A stretch of DNA of 64,000 nucleotides from assembly GCA_017562135.1 (NCBI GenBank), contig QEYB01000376.1:1-64000 (forward strand). The letters run 5' to 3'. A model generated the notes under the pieces. It made no database searches, was not told where the DNA came from, and was given only the letters and a program-made list of their open reading frames with translations. Position numbers and translations under genes: made by a program. Each line of letters begins with the position of its first letter. The first letter of the stretch is position 1. Source of the stretch: Dipylidium caninum. Its lineage: Eukaryota; Platyhelminthes; Cestoda; Cyclophyllidea; Dipylidiidae. Of the stretch, positions 33,966 through 47,848 are shown one piece after another.

Positions 33966-36900
33966 CAATGATATCTGATCCCGCATAAAGCGACCAACAT
34001 ACTCTGCTCAATCTTTTCTCGCTTGACAAAATTGTTGACGCAAGAGACGCGGCAAGGCGAGGACATGCCAAGCAAACACCCCTCTTCATGCACCTTTCTT
34101 CCAGAGCACACGCGATTCAGAAGTCTTCTTCCATATTCACCTTACTATGGGAGGAGTGTAGGGGCTGGTAGAGGCAATCGCTGCCACTTCTCTCTCCTCG
34201 ATTACACACGCACCCTGTGGATGTGGACTATTACTATGGGATGAGGAGGCGCCGACGTGCACGCACTCAGGCACGCACAACCACACACACGTCGGTGACG
34301 GTACTGGCTGAGCTCAAATTCAATCGCCTCCTTCATCCTAGCTCATCTACTCCTCTCACTCATCGCTGACACATCCACTTTCAGTCGCCCAAACGAACAC
34401 ACCTCGCTCTCTCACACACATTCGCCAAACAGGCACCTCGAGGAAGTCATGTGGGAAGAATAAGAGACAAGATGAGGCGATAGCCCAAGAGTGAATCCAC
34501 TCATGTCGAGCAAGGTGGATAATCGCTCGACGAGGACAACGCCAACGCCAACGAGGAGATAATGGGGTGAGTAGGGAGAAAGCGGGGCTGAGGCAGGCTG
34601 ATGGAGGGTGTACCATTACGGCCAACCATAAACCATGAATGTATGCACAAACACTCGAAAACGCAAGCAAATGACATACCCGCTCTGCGAAGACATCCCT
34701 CCCTCGTCCTCTTCCAAGCCATCCACGCTGCTCACTGTTATATAGGCACGAAGAACACTTGACTCAAGGTCGCACACCTTGTGCTTTCATGCCTTCAAAC
34801 ACTAGCGAGAGCAGAGATGTCGCTACTGGTGCACTTCTCCTTGTCTGACTGGTAGGCGTCTGCAATCCCTCTCAATTTGAGTGATTTTAATCGCCAAGGC
34901 GTTGGTCATGACTGCAATTGTGCCGTGTGTCAATCGGAGTCGGTGTGACAGTGGATCGCTTGGCTCTCTGTGATGCTCGCTGGACAGCGGTGGACAGTGC
35001 TACCTCCAAGAGTATCACTCGACTCAAGATGCACAACGCTGCAGTGATTATTGTGGACAGTGTGGCCACACAATCCTCAGGTATCGCCTCACATTATTGT
35101 GCACCTCCACATTAACATCCAACGCACTCCACTCTACCCTCTCCACTGTCTCGCCATCTTCGCCTCCTGCTCAAGTGCCAATCGTCTACATCGTTCCAGT
35201 GACCAGGTGGCGGAGGGGAAGAGGAGGGGAAGTAGGAGGCGCCTTGTGGTCGGCTTCCGCAGTTGGTGTCGCACCTTGACCACGGCAAGGGCAGACAGGA
35301 AATTAACGATGTTAGACGAGACAAGGGTGCTGCAGTGACTGTCAAATTGCCCCATAATTCTTTGTCTGTGAAATGGCCCTTTGAAAGACAGGTGCAGTGC
35401 TTTGCCTTCCCTTCCCAATGCTGTTGCCATCGACCCACATGATAGTGCTGCTGATGGCGAAGCTTGGCCCAAATTCGCTCAGACAAAGTGCTCCCGCGAC
35501 CAGTGAAGACATCTTCGATAGATCCTGTGGACCAGACGAAATCGTCTTTACTCTTGTCCAACCTGATCACGATGGTTCTCATTTTCAGTATGATCCGCAT
35601 GCTAGCCTTCGCGACAACGCGGCCTCACTGGACTGGACCTGAAGCGTGACAGAACCGAGATTGCAGTTGCCAGTGAACTTACGCATGTGGAGTTGGAAGG
35701 GAAGGAGGGGCACAAGTATTCAATGAACTCTTCCACCTTCCTTACGGCACCTCCCCGTCTCGATAGACTGATCGCTCGACCACACCACTCTCCGCCCCAA
35801 CCCTTCCCCTTCCCCCGATGCTTTCATGCTAGCAAACGGACGACTGAGCGGTGTCGAGGCCCGCGGACCACACAGTCATGCTTGACGCTTTTGGCGGAAA
35901 TGGCCTTTCTTGGCGTCAACCAGTCTCCTTCTGACTGCTCGATTCACTCGCTGCTTCGCAATCCCCCTAATCTAATCTCCGTTCGACCAGCGCTCGTATA
36001 TGCAACCACTGGCAGCCTCCATTCATGAAACTGAGTGGCAGTCACTGGCCAGACCGCCTTCTCAAACACTAGTTTACTCCGAGGAAAAGTCGCCTTTGCC
36101 ACACTAGTAGGCAGGAACACCGCATCCTATCCCTGCGACGTCTATCTTCACGGCCAACATAGCAACCCCTTACGGCAACAGTGACTGGCTCGCACACCAC
36201 TAACCGACCACTCGACATGCCACATGGTGCGTACGAAGCAGCTGAGTGCAGTCAGGCATGTGGATGCTCGTTCCACAGTCGGGTGCATTGCCTCAGGACT
36301 CATTTGCTATCACGGAAATGGCCTTCACGGTGAAGCATTGACCAGCATGCTGTGAGGCGAAGTGTTCGCTCGCGAGCCTCTTCGTGCCCGAGCAGCATGC
36401 CGACAGAGGTTGGTTGGAGGCACAGGAGGAGAGACAGTCGTGAGCAGTGTGGACGGGACATGTCGCGCCATCAGAGAAAACGACTGGCAGAATATTGAAT
36501 CGGCTGGATCGTGCTTCTCAACTGCCAATTCTCACTTCCCATCACGTCTGCCTCCTCCTCCCCATCTGTCGGGGCGTCCTGTCCAGGCGATCGGTGGGGG
36601 TAGGAGGAGGAGGAGGAGGAGGGGGAGGAGAGAAGACTTATTGACTCAGGGCCATGTGAACTCCATCGTGGAGCAATACGAGACGCGCAAACTCCACGAC
36701 TTTGTTGCCTCAACGTCTCGACGTCGATTCCTTTGTCCCCACCAGTCAAACCCGCCGCCTCTGTGGTCCACATTCACCCCGCCATACACGTCGCAGCCTC
36801 GGCCTCACACTCACCAAGGTGACCCTAAGCTGCCACATCGTAGTCATCTTCTATTTGTCCAATCGCCCTGTGTCGCATCACCTTGACTCACGAAGTAGTC

Positions 36901-37303
36901 AAGAAGCGGCAGGAGGACGCTCATTCACAACGCTATCTGCTCCATTTTATTTATGCGCTGGCCTCCACACAACAAGTCATGCTGGTTCTTCTTCGCATCG
37001 CATGCCTCGTTCGCCGTCTTCTATCAAGCCTCTCTTGAGGCTGACTTCTATGCCCTACGTATCGTGTAGACTTGATAGTCGAAACTCTCGATAAGGTGGC
37101 ACTGCTCTATCTCTCACCTACGTTTCCACCTGCGTGTCAACCTGGTCATCGTGTGGATTATGTGTTAATCATGACTACCGCAAGCACGCATTGTTGACAA
37201 AGTATGGACCGATGTTATGACCGTCTTTCGTGTCCCCAATGAGTGTTGGTCAAATTCTGTGACAAGGAGAGAGTGCGCCTGCTCTTTCCCAGCCTTAGGA
37301 CGT

Positions 37304-37464
37304 ATGCATTGGACTGATTAGTAAACACATCGGCGAAACGTCAGGTGCTATTAGTGTCGAAGCCAAAGGTGTCATGCACAAGGACGATGTCCATATTCGC
37401 GGCACTCACACCAGCAGTAGAGACAAAGTGTGCGCCAGTTTCATTGGTCAACTCGAGTCTATTT
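37304..37464 (-). pseudogene. Dienelactone hydrolase relic, truncated copy 2
   Basis: Direct partner of the fragment at 8,941-9,101, with the same truncation and TGA stop. It differs at visible sites, reading 'FVSTAGVSAANMDI' where copy 1 reads 'FASTAGVSAANMGI'. Confidence 0.7.
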
Positions 37465-37726
37465 CCGCGGCAACGGCGAGAGGCGGGAGGCACTGGAAGG
37501 AGTCGCGGGTGGAGGGATTTGTTGAAAGGAGAAGCAGATTTGGGTTGGACGATTTTCGTCTTGCAAATGAACGAGGCCGAGGTGAATAATGGCAATGGAG
37601 AAAATGGGGCGAATTTCGAAGAGCAACGTGCAATAAGAAGAAGTTGCAATATTTCCTAGCCGTATGGTCGTTTGAGGATTTATGGCATCAAATCATAGGA
37701 TAAATGCTGAAGAAAATGTATTATTA

Positions 37727-38114
37727 TTATTGCCACTCCAATGTCATGTACTCCAGTTTCAGCTCTATACGTATGTATTGCATCAAAATTTTATTTTGAT
37801 TTTGCTCAATGGCGGATGCATTCTCATTCATTACATGAGCATGCAATGGTAGCAATTGACGTCTGCCAAAGTATGGACCGATTTTAAGACCGCCTCTCGT
37901 GTCCCTAATGAGCCTGCAATCCATGAGTGTTCGTCACGCTTCAATTTTTATCTTTGGGTATTCCCTGCTTCCACATTCCTTCATGCACCACGAAGTTGTG
38001 CTGATTTGTAACTTCGACTGTGTGCTGAAAGCGTTTCGAATGCCGCCTAGAGGCGTATTTTACCGGTTTGTCTCTCGTCAATTCTCTACATCTTGCACAC
38101 TATTTTTCTTTTGA
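37727..38114 (-). pseudogene. Broken copy of the 118-codon frame (copy 2)
   Basis: Shares the TGA at the Trp position and has one extra A before it ('gataaaaattgaagcgtgacg'). It also lacks three bases in 'ILMQFYIRI', giving 'ILMQYIRI'. Position matches copy 1 at +28,360. Confidence 0.5.
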
Positions 38115-41100
38115 CTTATTAAAGTATGTTGCTCATGAAGCTTTTCGCTAACCGGTTGTGAATTACCATCCTGTGGGTTTTGTTGCAAGGAAGCAAAGGT
38201 GAACTGAGTCGGACAATTTTGTGCATCTCATGAAAAGAACAGCATTTAACCTCACTCGTCCGCCGTGCGGTTAGTCAACTCTACCCTCACTCTAGCGGGA
38301 TAAATTAGAGGTGCGTCGTGAAGCAGGTCATATCGGCCCAGCCTATTGAGACGATGAGACTACCGCTGCAATCATCTCCCCTCCCTCATCTCTGCAAAAC
38401 CGAAAGCCATTGTAGCATATTGGACCAGTGGCTGGCAGTGGAAGGAAATAGTTTTGACCATAGCGGGAATGTGTGTCGGAGTACGCTCAATGCGTATCAT
38501 TTGTAGTCCTTAACGGAGTCCTTATTGTGGATACGTGGTATAGCCAAAGGGAGGTGTCACTCACGACATAGAGATGGCAAGAGTCTAATCATAGAAGTGC
38601 GCAGTGTTTACTCCATCACTATGGCTCTATCGCCGACGTGAGCCGGCGAAGCTATCCACCCGGCGGATAAAGTGGCCTGTCGACCAGTGCTCTCAGCGAC
38701 TCGACGATACAAGTCAATAGGTAATAGGAGGCTCCGAGAAAATGTCGTAATCGCTGAGGGTGGCATAGTGAGAACTGAAGAAGGAAGAATTCGCCAGAAA
38801 GAAATCTCGAAATGCCAGTTCTCGCGGTCAACGCTTCATTCGCACAACTCGCCGCCTTCATGAGACTCCGCCACGTTCGACACAACCGCCTCCAGACGCC
38901 ATCAATGTGGCGACGGCCACGTAGTAGACGAGGCTCGTTGTGCGGCTTGGACGAAGAGCAGAAGGCGGGGCGAATGGCGAGAAAACCCATGCTTTGCACT
39001 GCATTGCATTTCAGCGCGACAATAAAGTTCGTGAAAGCGGTTAGGAGTGTTTAACTGGTGTGATGTTGCACTCGATGTCACCAACCTCCTTATTTGCAGA
39101 AATTCGTTGTTCTTTGCCCTTCTCTTCTAACGCGAGTGGTGGGTTTGTTGAGTGTGGTCGAACAGCGCCAAGAGCCCTTGACATGACCTGGTCTGGGTGA
39201 CGAAGACGCAGTTGCTCAACAGATGATGACTTCAACTGAGCTTGGCAAAGACGAGGCGAGACGAGACGAGGCGAGGCGAGGCGAGAAGGAACAGGTGAAA
39301 AAGAGGGACTGTGGAGAGTCTGCCCTCAGAACAGTGCCTCCTTCACAGAAATCGCCATATGCGACAGTAAATATAGTCGAGAAAGCCAGTGTTTAGTGCC
39401 GTCGTGATTGCCGCACAAGAGGTTGGCATTGGTCTGCTACTTTGCTGTACGGATCCCGTTGTCATCACAGTCCAGTTGCCTATTGACTGCATTGCATCGC
39501 TGTCGTGCAGCGCTGTTCCAACATCGCAGACAGCCACACTCTTTGAATGATGTGAAATGTGGATTCGTGAAAGCGGAAGGGAAGGGCAATCATGTGTCGA
39601 GTAAAATTGAGGCGGCTTTTATCAATGCGGCCGACCCCAATTGAGGCTGCATGGCGGGTGAAGAAGACTAGGCAATGGTGGGTTCGAGCCTGAGAACCAA
39701 TCAGAAGGTGGAAATGTAGATGAGGTAAGTAACTAAGAAACTGCTTCACCCTCATGTTTACAATTTAGGAAATGGCTCAAGGCTCGTCCGCTTGACAACG
39801 CACTCTCTCTAAGACCACTATGAGGGCTTGCGGGAGCCTCTTGGTCAGCTTCCACATAGCTGCACGGATAGACGCTGGGGCTGTAAACCCTTCTGCTAGA
39901 AATATATCTTGACACATGGCGCTGGAAAGAGGCTGTGGAATGCAGGCGAGAGTCTCCATCGTCAGGCTTTTCGAATCCGACGGTGAGAGTAGGTAACCAT
40001 TGGCGATGCTCTCATGTCAGTTCGCACAAGCCCCTGCAACCCAGTGGCAAATTGCCACCACTACAGAGAACGCAGGCCTCTCCAAGGCTCACGCGGTTCT
40101 CCCGTCCTATCAATCGTCCCGCTTGCATGGGAGAAGGATTCACCGACATCAGCTCCGCAGTTCTTACCCACCAACTGCTGTTTCGCCACCACTCCTCACT
40201 CGCGCTCACTGTGTCTGCTGGAGAACTATTCATCGGCTACACGCAGACCATGCCACCGCGTCGACGAGTGTTCAAAGACTTCCACACATCTACTCTCGGT
40301 AACTTGATGGATGTAATTGGGAAGGTGGCTAGTTGGACACGGAAAAAATGATGTGGTGACATTAAAGAACGACACACGAACTGAATCATTGGCGTGAATG
40401 GAATACCTATAAATCTTCCTGCACAGACTTCCTACTCACTGAGTGCCTTGTTGGCATTACATGCTCGGTCACAAAATGGGAACCCGGACCATCTGAGTTC
40501 TCAAAATGGCTGATAACCTCCTGCCTCCCTCGAGTATTTCTATATCTCCCTCATCGTTGCACTCATCCTCCTCCTCCTCCTCCTCCTCCTCCTCCTCCTC
40601 CTCCTCTTCATTCCCTTCTTCTCCTCCTGCGCGGCATCTGACATGCTGGCGAAGTGGAATCGTTCAACCACTGATAAGCATAACATTTTGAAAACCGATG
40701 TAGCTGTGCGAGAGGGCAACAATGTTACTGTTGTATCAGCTCCAGCCACTGACGCACATGAGTCCTCCTTTTAGTTTATTATACGTTGGACCCATGTTCA
40801 CCGTCAGTGTTGTGCCTGTGTGCGAATGCATGTGGACTGGATTCTACAGTACTCCTCAAATGTTCCTCCTACCAACATGACTCGATGATCTTCCTCCAGG
40901 CCAGAACGAAATTTGTAGAACCATCATGGAGCTCCTTTTCAAATAATGCATGCACGTTCCAATGCCTTATGTAGGCTTCTCGAAGCTTGATCAGCTTCGC
41001 TATAATTAATTTGCGTTCATAGAATCAAATTCAATGAAAATGCCTATTGCATCTAAGAATCCGGACTGAACTGGACAGCACTGGTGCTGCGAGTGGCAAT

Positions 41101-42563
41101 GAAAAATAGGAGGTCGAACGAAAATTGGTTTACACGTTCTAGTTCAAGAAGAGTTTTCACTGCCTCGTTAAAAAGATCAGACCGTATAAAGGACAAAGTA
41201 ACTTCAACATTTGCAACAGCTTTTGTTAGCTTGCACGCAATTGTTCATCGCCATTTCAATGACTTCTCTTGAGTCCTCTTTTATAGAGCCTTTCGAGTCC
41301 TTCCAAACGATGTCGCGTTGAGTATAGTCATATAAATTAAATACTCCCTGGTGTGATTTAACCCTCGGATTTAATTGAGCGAACTGTTTCACTGGATGAA
41401 TATCCCAGGCATGTGAATGCCTATCAAGAGGGTTTTCCTCTGGCATTTCAGGCGATCATCGAAAGAAAGAACCAACTATTTGCGCTAGAAAAAGAAGGCG
41501 ATTAGAAATGTATGGGATTGGGAAGAAGGTACTTTGCTCCCAAATGAGACACTCTTTCATGTCTTCTCGGTTGATCCGCATCGGACTGGGATTTAGGATG
41601 ACAATTTGCTGCTCAGATGCAGATTTCCCCTCAGCCCAGGTAATGCAAGCACCTGAATTCTCCAGTTGGCAAGCAGTGATGCTGGTGATAACACTGAGGG
41701 TGTCATGGATGCAGTAGAATCTGTAAAGCGAAATGTTGAAAGAATTGACGCCACACCGATGTGTTAGGAAGGTTGGAATGGAGGAGTTCCTTCTCTCTGT
41801 CTCCACAACTACTGCCAAATATACAGTTGCTAAATAGACCACCAGTGTTTCCTATTAGTGCCCTACCTTAAACAAATCGAGCGACAGATAAGCAAACGGT
41901 ACATTAAGACCCCTGGCGACAGTTGGATAATGTGGAGGTAAATAATATAGCCTCACGGAATGAGTAGCGGTGATCTCGATCTGTTGAGGACAGATTTTAC
42001 TCCGCCAATCATGTGACCCGGTTCCCGGAGAGCACGGAAGAGGCGATTGAGGAGAACCGTGTTCGCTGTGGTCTATCTCGTATCACCGTCTGATGACACT
42101 TATTTCATGTCTACTCACGCTACAACGTGCCGAAGAAGAGGTAATTCTCACACAAGCCAAGTTGATAAATTCAGAATATAGGCGACGGCTACAAATAAAG
42201 GAACCGAGTGAAGTTATAAAGACACGTTTTCAATGCATAACCATAATATGCCAGTTGGTTAATTCTCTTCTACGAAGTATGATAATGAACAAAGCGAATA
42301 AATTACTCAATACGTTCGTTCATGTGCACCTTTTAATCTATCATTGTGGACGGTCAAATACATCACATTTTAAAAAATGACAATTTTCGTCATGCGAAGA
42401 CTTCTAAGTATTGGTTTGGTTTTCGAAGTCAAACTGACCTTGAGATTTGTTTATACGATCACAGATATGCGACAGTATAAAGCAGATGGCATTCACATCC
42501 TGAGCGTAGTTTTCCATCAGATTGACATGGTTTGATGGCGCATTCATGAATCTCTCATCTGGT

Positions 42564-44821
42564 TGCAGTCACACATTGGGAAATATGAATGTGTATCTGA
42601 TCTCGTGCATGGATATCACTGCGGACGAGCAATTGATATTTTACTGCCGCTCAGTGGGTGGCTACAATCGCACATTAGTTTTCTCCTAGTCGTGCAGTCA
42701 GTTGTCTTTTCAACAGGCACACGCAGCTGCACCATACACCCTCTTCAATGCAACTGTCTTCATTTCACCAGTGGAGTCACACTTTCGTCACTTACAGTTG
42801 CCAAGGCGCTTCGACCGCTTATCCTCAATTATACTGTAATGCTCGACTTCAGAGTGGATCTCTCGTACACAGTGGTATTCACCTCAGCTGGTGAAGTAAG
42901 CTCTTCCACTTGCAGTCCCACTTACCGTAATTTGCGTCGATTTCCACTTCTGTGATCCCCTTTCCTTTTTCCTCATCTAGTGGTTTCCTGAGCTTCGCGC
43001 TGTTGTCCAAGGTCTCAACCTCGGCGCATTAGAATTGGGCCCCTTGGTCTTTGCACCGGTGCAGACTGTCTTCATTAATCCCGATAACAAACTGACTGGT
43101 GAGTGTTTTCCTCACCTTGCCATGAAGTAAATTATTTTGTCTACTGTCATGGCGTTATTTCTTCAGCGCCACTGTGACATCAAAAAACCGAGGGCCTTGC
43201 TCATTATTGCTGCTGTGCTGTTTGGTCTCCAAGTGGTTGGCTTCCTTCTGCTACGCAAATGCAGGAGAGTAGGTGCATTTTGTTGTAAGACTAACATCAC
43301 AATTGCCTTTTCATTAGAAATTCACATTTTAGGACAAATATGCGATTAAGGGGGACACACAGGAAAGGTGAGTTCTTGTGCATGATAGGATGTTCTTCTC
43401 CCGTAGACTGCTGCTCTAACCCACTCAAACACTGTCGGTAACCACGAATACGATCTCTCAGTATTTTTATTTAGTTGAGTTGATTTTCACGGGGAGGAGA
43501 CTTTTGTGGATGGTGGACTTTTCTGTTTTTGGTTTCACTTAGCCAGTGCCGATGCACCAACAAAGAGTGCTACCGTTGTGTACGACGGCTTATCGTCTGT
43601 ATTATATGCGTCAGACGAAATTTCGTTGCCGATATATTTTAAGGGATGAGGTTTTCGTGAGGTATGTGAAATAAAGCAGATAGTGTTATAAGGTGGTAGA
43701 GCTACCGGTGAAACGAGCGATTGCAAAACAGAATGTCGGGTGGTCGATGTTACGCCCGAGTAAATATGGTTGTTGTGCTCTTGTGTGTCTACCACACACA
43801 TAGTCTTTGTGATTACTATACTTTATTTCATATTCAGTGGTTTTCTTCACACCTACGACTACTCGGTTAAAGAAGCGCTCAAGTCGAGTAACTTTTACCT
43901 TATGACCATCATCTTGTTCTTACCCGCGGTGCCTGTTGCTCTTCACATGTCAGCTTATAGAGTGAGACCCTTCGGATAACGCACTTTGGCCGTATCTCAC
44001 CCTTTTTTTGTTTTGCTGCCGCCAACTCAGAGGAAATTACACAATTGCTCTGTCAACATGCAGCACTTATTGCGCCTTAGTGCGGTATTCGGTACAAATA
44101 ATGACATCCAAGTTCGTTTACTTCCAACCATTGCCACGTGCGCCGCCATCTTCAACTGGACGCGTTGTCTCTGGTCTCCTCTGCGACAACCTTCTCTCTC
44201 TTCTCTTCAAAGTAGCACTTGGTCATGAGTAGAGGTAGGCATTCTTGAAACACACCTCTATCTGTGGACTCTGTGATGGCTGTCTCTTGCATGGTTCCTA
44301 ATCCACTTGACGTTACTCTTTGTCACCTTCGCTCTCCTCGTCCATTCGCGTGCTTTCCGCATCCTCTATGCCCATTGGGTTCTCCTCGTGACCTTCACAA
44401 TGGTTGGAATGTGTGTTTTTCCTGCTCGCCGTCTGCAATCGCATATTTGGTCCCCAGAACTCGGCCACACCATATGGTCTGCTGTTCGTCAGTATAGTTA
44501 TTCCTTCCCTTCCTTATTTCCCTTACGCTTTGTGATGGCAAGAATGTTGCACCGTACGTTTTGGCAATCAAAATCTGGCTACTGTATTGTGTTCTTTCAC
44601 TGATACGCTACGTCCATCTTCCTTCCGCTACGGTTCTCTCAGACGATTTTATATTATTCACTTATCTTTATTACCTACACCTCTACCGCCACATCTGCCA
44701 ACTCCGCCTCCACCTGCGACCCTCTTCGCAGCACAGACGCACTTGTGCCATCTTTCCACCATTTCACCGAGATCCTGTGAAAGAGTGCATGAAAGCTCGC
44801 AAGTGTTCGAAGCGCAATTGA
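42564..44821 (+). pseudogene. MFS transporter of the oxalate:formate antiporter type, copy 2
   Basis: Direct copy of 14,208-16,470 with exon starts at 42,981, 43,838 and 44,031. Its lesions differ. The A-run has 6 bases, so 43,137-43,349 stays open through 'RALLIIAAVLFGLQVVGFL'. A 5-bp loss at about 44,157 shifts the 'IFNCAGRVVSG' exon, and an extra T at about 44,418 breaks 'GMCVFLLAVCN'. Each copy is therefore open where the other is broken. Either both are decaying or homopolymer errors remain in the assembly; the out-of-phase join after 'FINPDNKLT' is common to both. Confidence 0.7.
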
Positions 44822-45341
44822 GACCCTGAACAACATCCCGAAGCTCAGGAAACAACTAGAGGGAGAAAGGGGAAAGGGAATCATATCAGTCGCGGTTGCC
44901 GATGCTGCATGGAATAAAACGGCTCCTCCGGCAGTGATATCATGAAGGAGATCAGGTAAACATTCATATTGCCAAATGTGTGGCTGAAACAACTGATAAG
45001 TGCATGAGTGCGGCACAAAGCACGGTTGAATATCTTCGCACCTGAGCCATGGCAATCTGATGAAAAACTACCCTTAAGATATGAATTCTGCCTGCATTTT
45101 ATTATCCTAAATCTGCGGTCACATGAACAAATCTCGAGATCGCAATTTGTTCCATGTGAGTCAGTTTTGGAATAAAGCCGAATACGTGTTGGCTTTTCGC
45201 GCTGCTAATGAGCTCCGTTCTGTTCAATACAATTATATTAATCGTGCGGATATGAGAAAGTGACATATACACGTGAACGGGCATTATGAGCAGTATATTC
45301 GCTTTGGTCATTATTATACTTCGTGGAAGATGATTAATCAA
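44770..45341 (-). pseudogene. Older truncated MFS paralogue facing copy 2
   Basis: Second copy of the fragment at 16,420-16,990. Here one frame joins 'WFPELRDVVQGLNCASNTCE' to more than 40 further codons that do not look like MFS sequence. It has the same splice-acceptor-like tract and helix-1 exon. Confidence 0.6.
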
Positions 45342-47024
45342 CTGCTATGGAGCGGATGTTCATCCATTCGGGCTTACAGTAAACAAGAGGGCGCCACGAC
45401 AATAGCAGTCCAGAGGGAAGTTATTTTTTATTTAGTGACACGACAGGCCGATGTGGGTGTGGACGCGCAAAATAAAAGACGCCGACGTTGGTTAGAACTG
45501 AAAGAGAATGGAATTGAACCACCTTCCAGACGCGAGTGGGTTATGTGGCGCCTAGGGGTCCATTTATGTGAGTCCTGGCGCACCATACGGTTATTTTCGT
45601 CGCCTTAGAGCTACTTAAATCCACCTCCCCTTTACTCAACACAGAATGTGTGCGTAGACAATGGGTGAGATGGTGGTGGAGAATCCACCGTTTCTCCTTT
45701 GTGGTGTATATTCGTGCGAAGTGACCAACGCAGAAAGAGTCGAAGTCACACTTTGATCACCGCACCACATTTCGGTCGCCTAGCCAGTTTACACAAGTTG
45801 GATAAGGGAGTGGTGGGATGAGAGGTGGGAGGAGGGACGAAGGGAGGCGAAGAATGAATGCTCACTGAGAGGTGATGAATGGCGACAAGGCGGTAACGCG
45901 CGCCGAGTGAGGCGGTCATTCTCAATAGCCCCATTTGCTCCACTTTTTACCCGGAGCACTCTTTCCTCATGTGAATGCGCATGTTGCCTTCCACTCCCTG
46001 TTTTGTCAAGTTTGACAACTGAGTTGACGGGCAGTTGAGGGCGCAAGAGTTTGTGACTGCTAGTAGGAAGCTGCTACTTGGTCTCCGAATGCCCATCGAG
46101 TAGAGGGGCCTCCTCAGACATATCCATCCGTGTCATCAGTAAAAAAGATGCAAGTCTGTTCAGAAGCCCGTCACTGAAGACACATTTGATAGGAACGCAA
46201 GTCGAAGTGAGGATCCTCTTGGGGGCTTTATTATGCCGAGCAGAAAATTTCCATAGGGCAAGAGGGCGGCACAAGGTCGACGCTCTGAGCTGCACGGTGG
46301 CAGTCTTTCTTGGTTCGCAGCGAATATCTCCCATCAATTCCACGTGGGCCCGTTTACTAACTGATGTATTTGAAGTTAAGAGTAAGGTTGCCTCTCGAGC
46401 TGCCCTCCTATTCGTGGAGCAGTGGAGTGCGGTAACACCTCTGTCCACACTTTCTCATGTCTCCATTCCTTCGCGACCGGGTGGATAGCTTCGCCGGCTC
46501 ACGTCGGCGATAGAGCCATAGTGATGGAGTAAACGCTGCTCACTTCTATGATTAGACTCTTGCCATCTCTATGTCGTGAGTGACACCTCCCTTCGGCTAT
46601 ACCACGTATCCACAATAAGACTCCGTTAAGGACTACAAATGATACGCATTGAGCGTACTCCGACACACATTCCCGCTATGGTCAAAACTATTTCCTTCCA
46701 CTGCCAGCCACTGGTCCAATATGCTACAATGGCTTTCGGTTTTGCAGAGATGAGGGAGGGGAGATGATTGCAGCGGTAGTCTCATCGTCTCAATAGGCTG
46801 GGCCGATATGACCTGCTTCACGACGCACCTCTAATTTATCCCGCTAGAGTGAGGGTAGAGTTGACTAACCGCACGGCGGACGAGTGAGGTTAAATGCTGT
46901 TCTTTTCATGAGATGCACAAAATTGTCCGACTCAGTTCACCTTTGCTTCCTTGCAACAAAACCCACAGGATGGTAATTCACAACCGGTTAGCGAAAAGCT
47001 TCATGAGCAACATACTTTAATAAG

Positions 47025-47415
47025 TCAAAAGAAAAATAGTGTGCAAGATGTAGAGAATTGACGAGAGACAAACCGGTAAAATACGCCTCTAGGCGGCATT
47101 CGAAACGCTTTCAGCACACAGTCGAAGTTACAAATCAGCACAACTTTGTGGTGCATGAAGGAATGTGGAAGCAGGGAATACCCAAAGAAAAAAATTGAAG
47201 CGTGACGAACACTCATGGATTGCAGGCTCATTAGGGACACGAGAGGCGGTCTTAAAATCGGTCCATACTTTGGCAGACGTCAATTGCTACCATTGCATGC
47301 TCATGTAATGAATGAGAATGCATCCGCCATTGAGCAAAATCAAAATAAAATATTGATGCAATTTTACATACGTATAAAGCTGAAACAGGAGTACATGACA
47401 TTGGAGTGGCAATAA
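47025..47415 (+). pseudogene. Broken copy of the 118-codon frame (right arm)
   Basis: Inverted partner of 37,727-38,114. It carries the Trp-to-stop change and an A-run insertion ('caaagaaaaaaattgaag'); the downstream 66 codons remain open. Confidence 0.5.
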
Positions 47416-47677
47416 TAATAATACATTTTCTTCAGCATTTATCCTATGATTTGATGCCATAAATCCTCAAACGACCATACGGCTAGGAAATATTGCAACT
47501 TCTTCTTATTGCACGTTGCTCTTCGAAATTCGCCCCATTTTCTCCATTGCCATTATTCACCTCGGCCTCGTTCATTTGCAAGACGAAAATCGTCCAACCC
47601 AAATCTGCTTCTCCTTTCAACAAATCCCTCCACCCGCGACTCCTTCCAGTGCCTCCCGCCTCGCGCCGTTGCCGCGG

Positions 47678-47848
47678 AAATAGACTCGAGTTGCCCAATG
47701 AAACTGGGGCACACTTTGCCTCTACTGCTGGTGTCGGTCCGGCGAATATGGACATCGTCCTTGTGCATGACACCTTTGGCTTCGACACTAATAGCACCTG
47801 ACGTTTCGCCGATGTGTTTACTAATCAGTCCAATGCATACGTCCTAAG
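47678..47848 (+). pseudogene. Dienelactone hydrolase relic, truncated copy 3
   Basis: Inverted partner of 37,304-37,464, with the same truncation point and TGA stop. It reads 'ELPNETGAHFASTAGVGPANMDI', a combination of variants otherwise found separately in other copies. Confidence 0.7.

Larger units (their letters stand above)
25136..38663 (+). repeat. Giant interrupted palindrome, left arm
   Basis: The reverse complement of this arm is found at 46,477-57,967. Paired open frames show the match: 30,320-30,709 (+) with 54,416-54,805 (-), and 31,553-31,789 (-) with 53,336-53,572 (+), each with identical translations; coordinate sums stay at 85,125 over this stretch. The inner edge is in 'gctatccacccgg', the outer edge in 'gcaggcagacgagac'. 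The left arm is about 2 kb longer because 26,908-28,406 and about 28,464-28,957 have no partner on the right. Confidence 0.92.
38664..46476 (+). repeat. 7.8-kb spacer of the giant palindrome (second copy of the loop)
   Basis: Lies between the two arms and is not inverted-repeated with them. The same sequence in the same orientation occupies 10,264-18,130 in copy 1, where it is also flanked by inverted arms. It contains the MFS transporter copy, the older tail-to-tail MFS fragment, a CCT/AGG microsatellite and several unassigned open frames. Keeping the spacer orientation in both palindromes suggests that spacer and arms were copied together. Confidence 0.9.
32038..47259 (+). repeat. 15.2-kb direct segmental duplication, copy 2
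   Basis: Direct partner of 3,683-18,904. Differences I could see are mostly homopolymer length changes and microsatellite length, for example 6 versus 7 A near 43,180/14,825 and the CCT tract near 40,565/12,204. This suggests a recent duplication or two very similar haplotype copies. Unlike copy 1, the sequence continues into a complete inverted arm after 47,259. Confidence 0.9.
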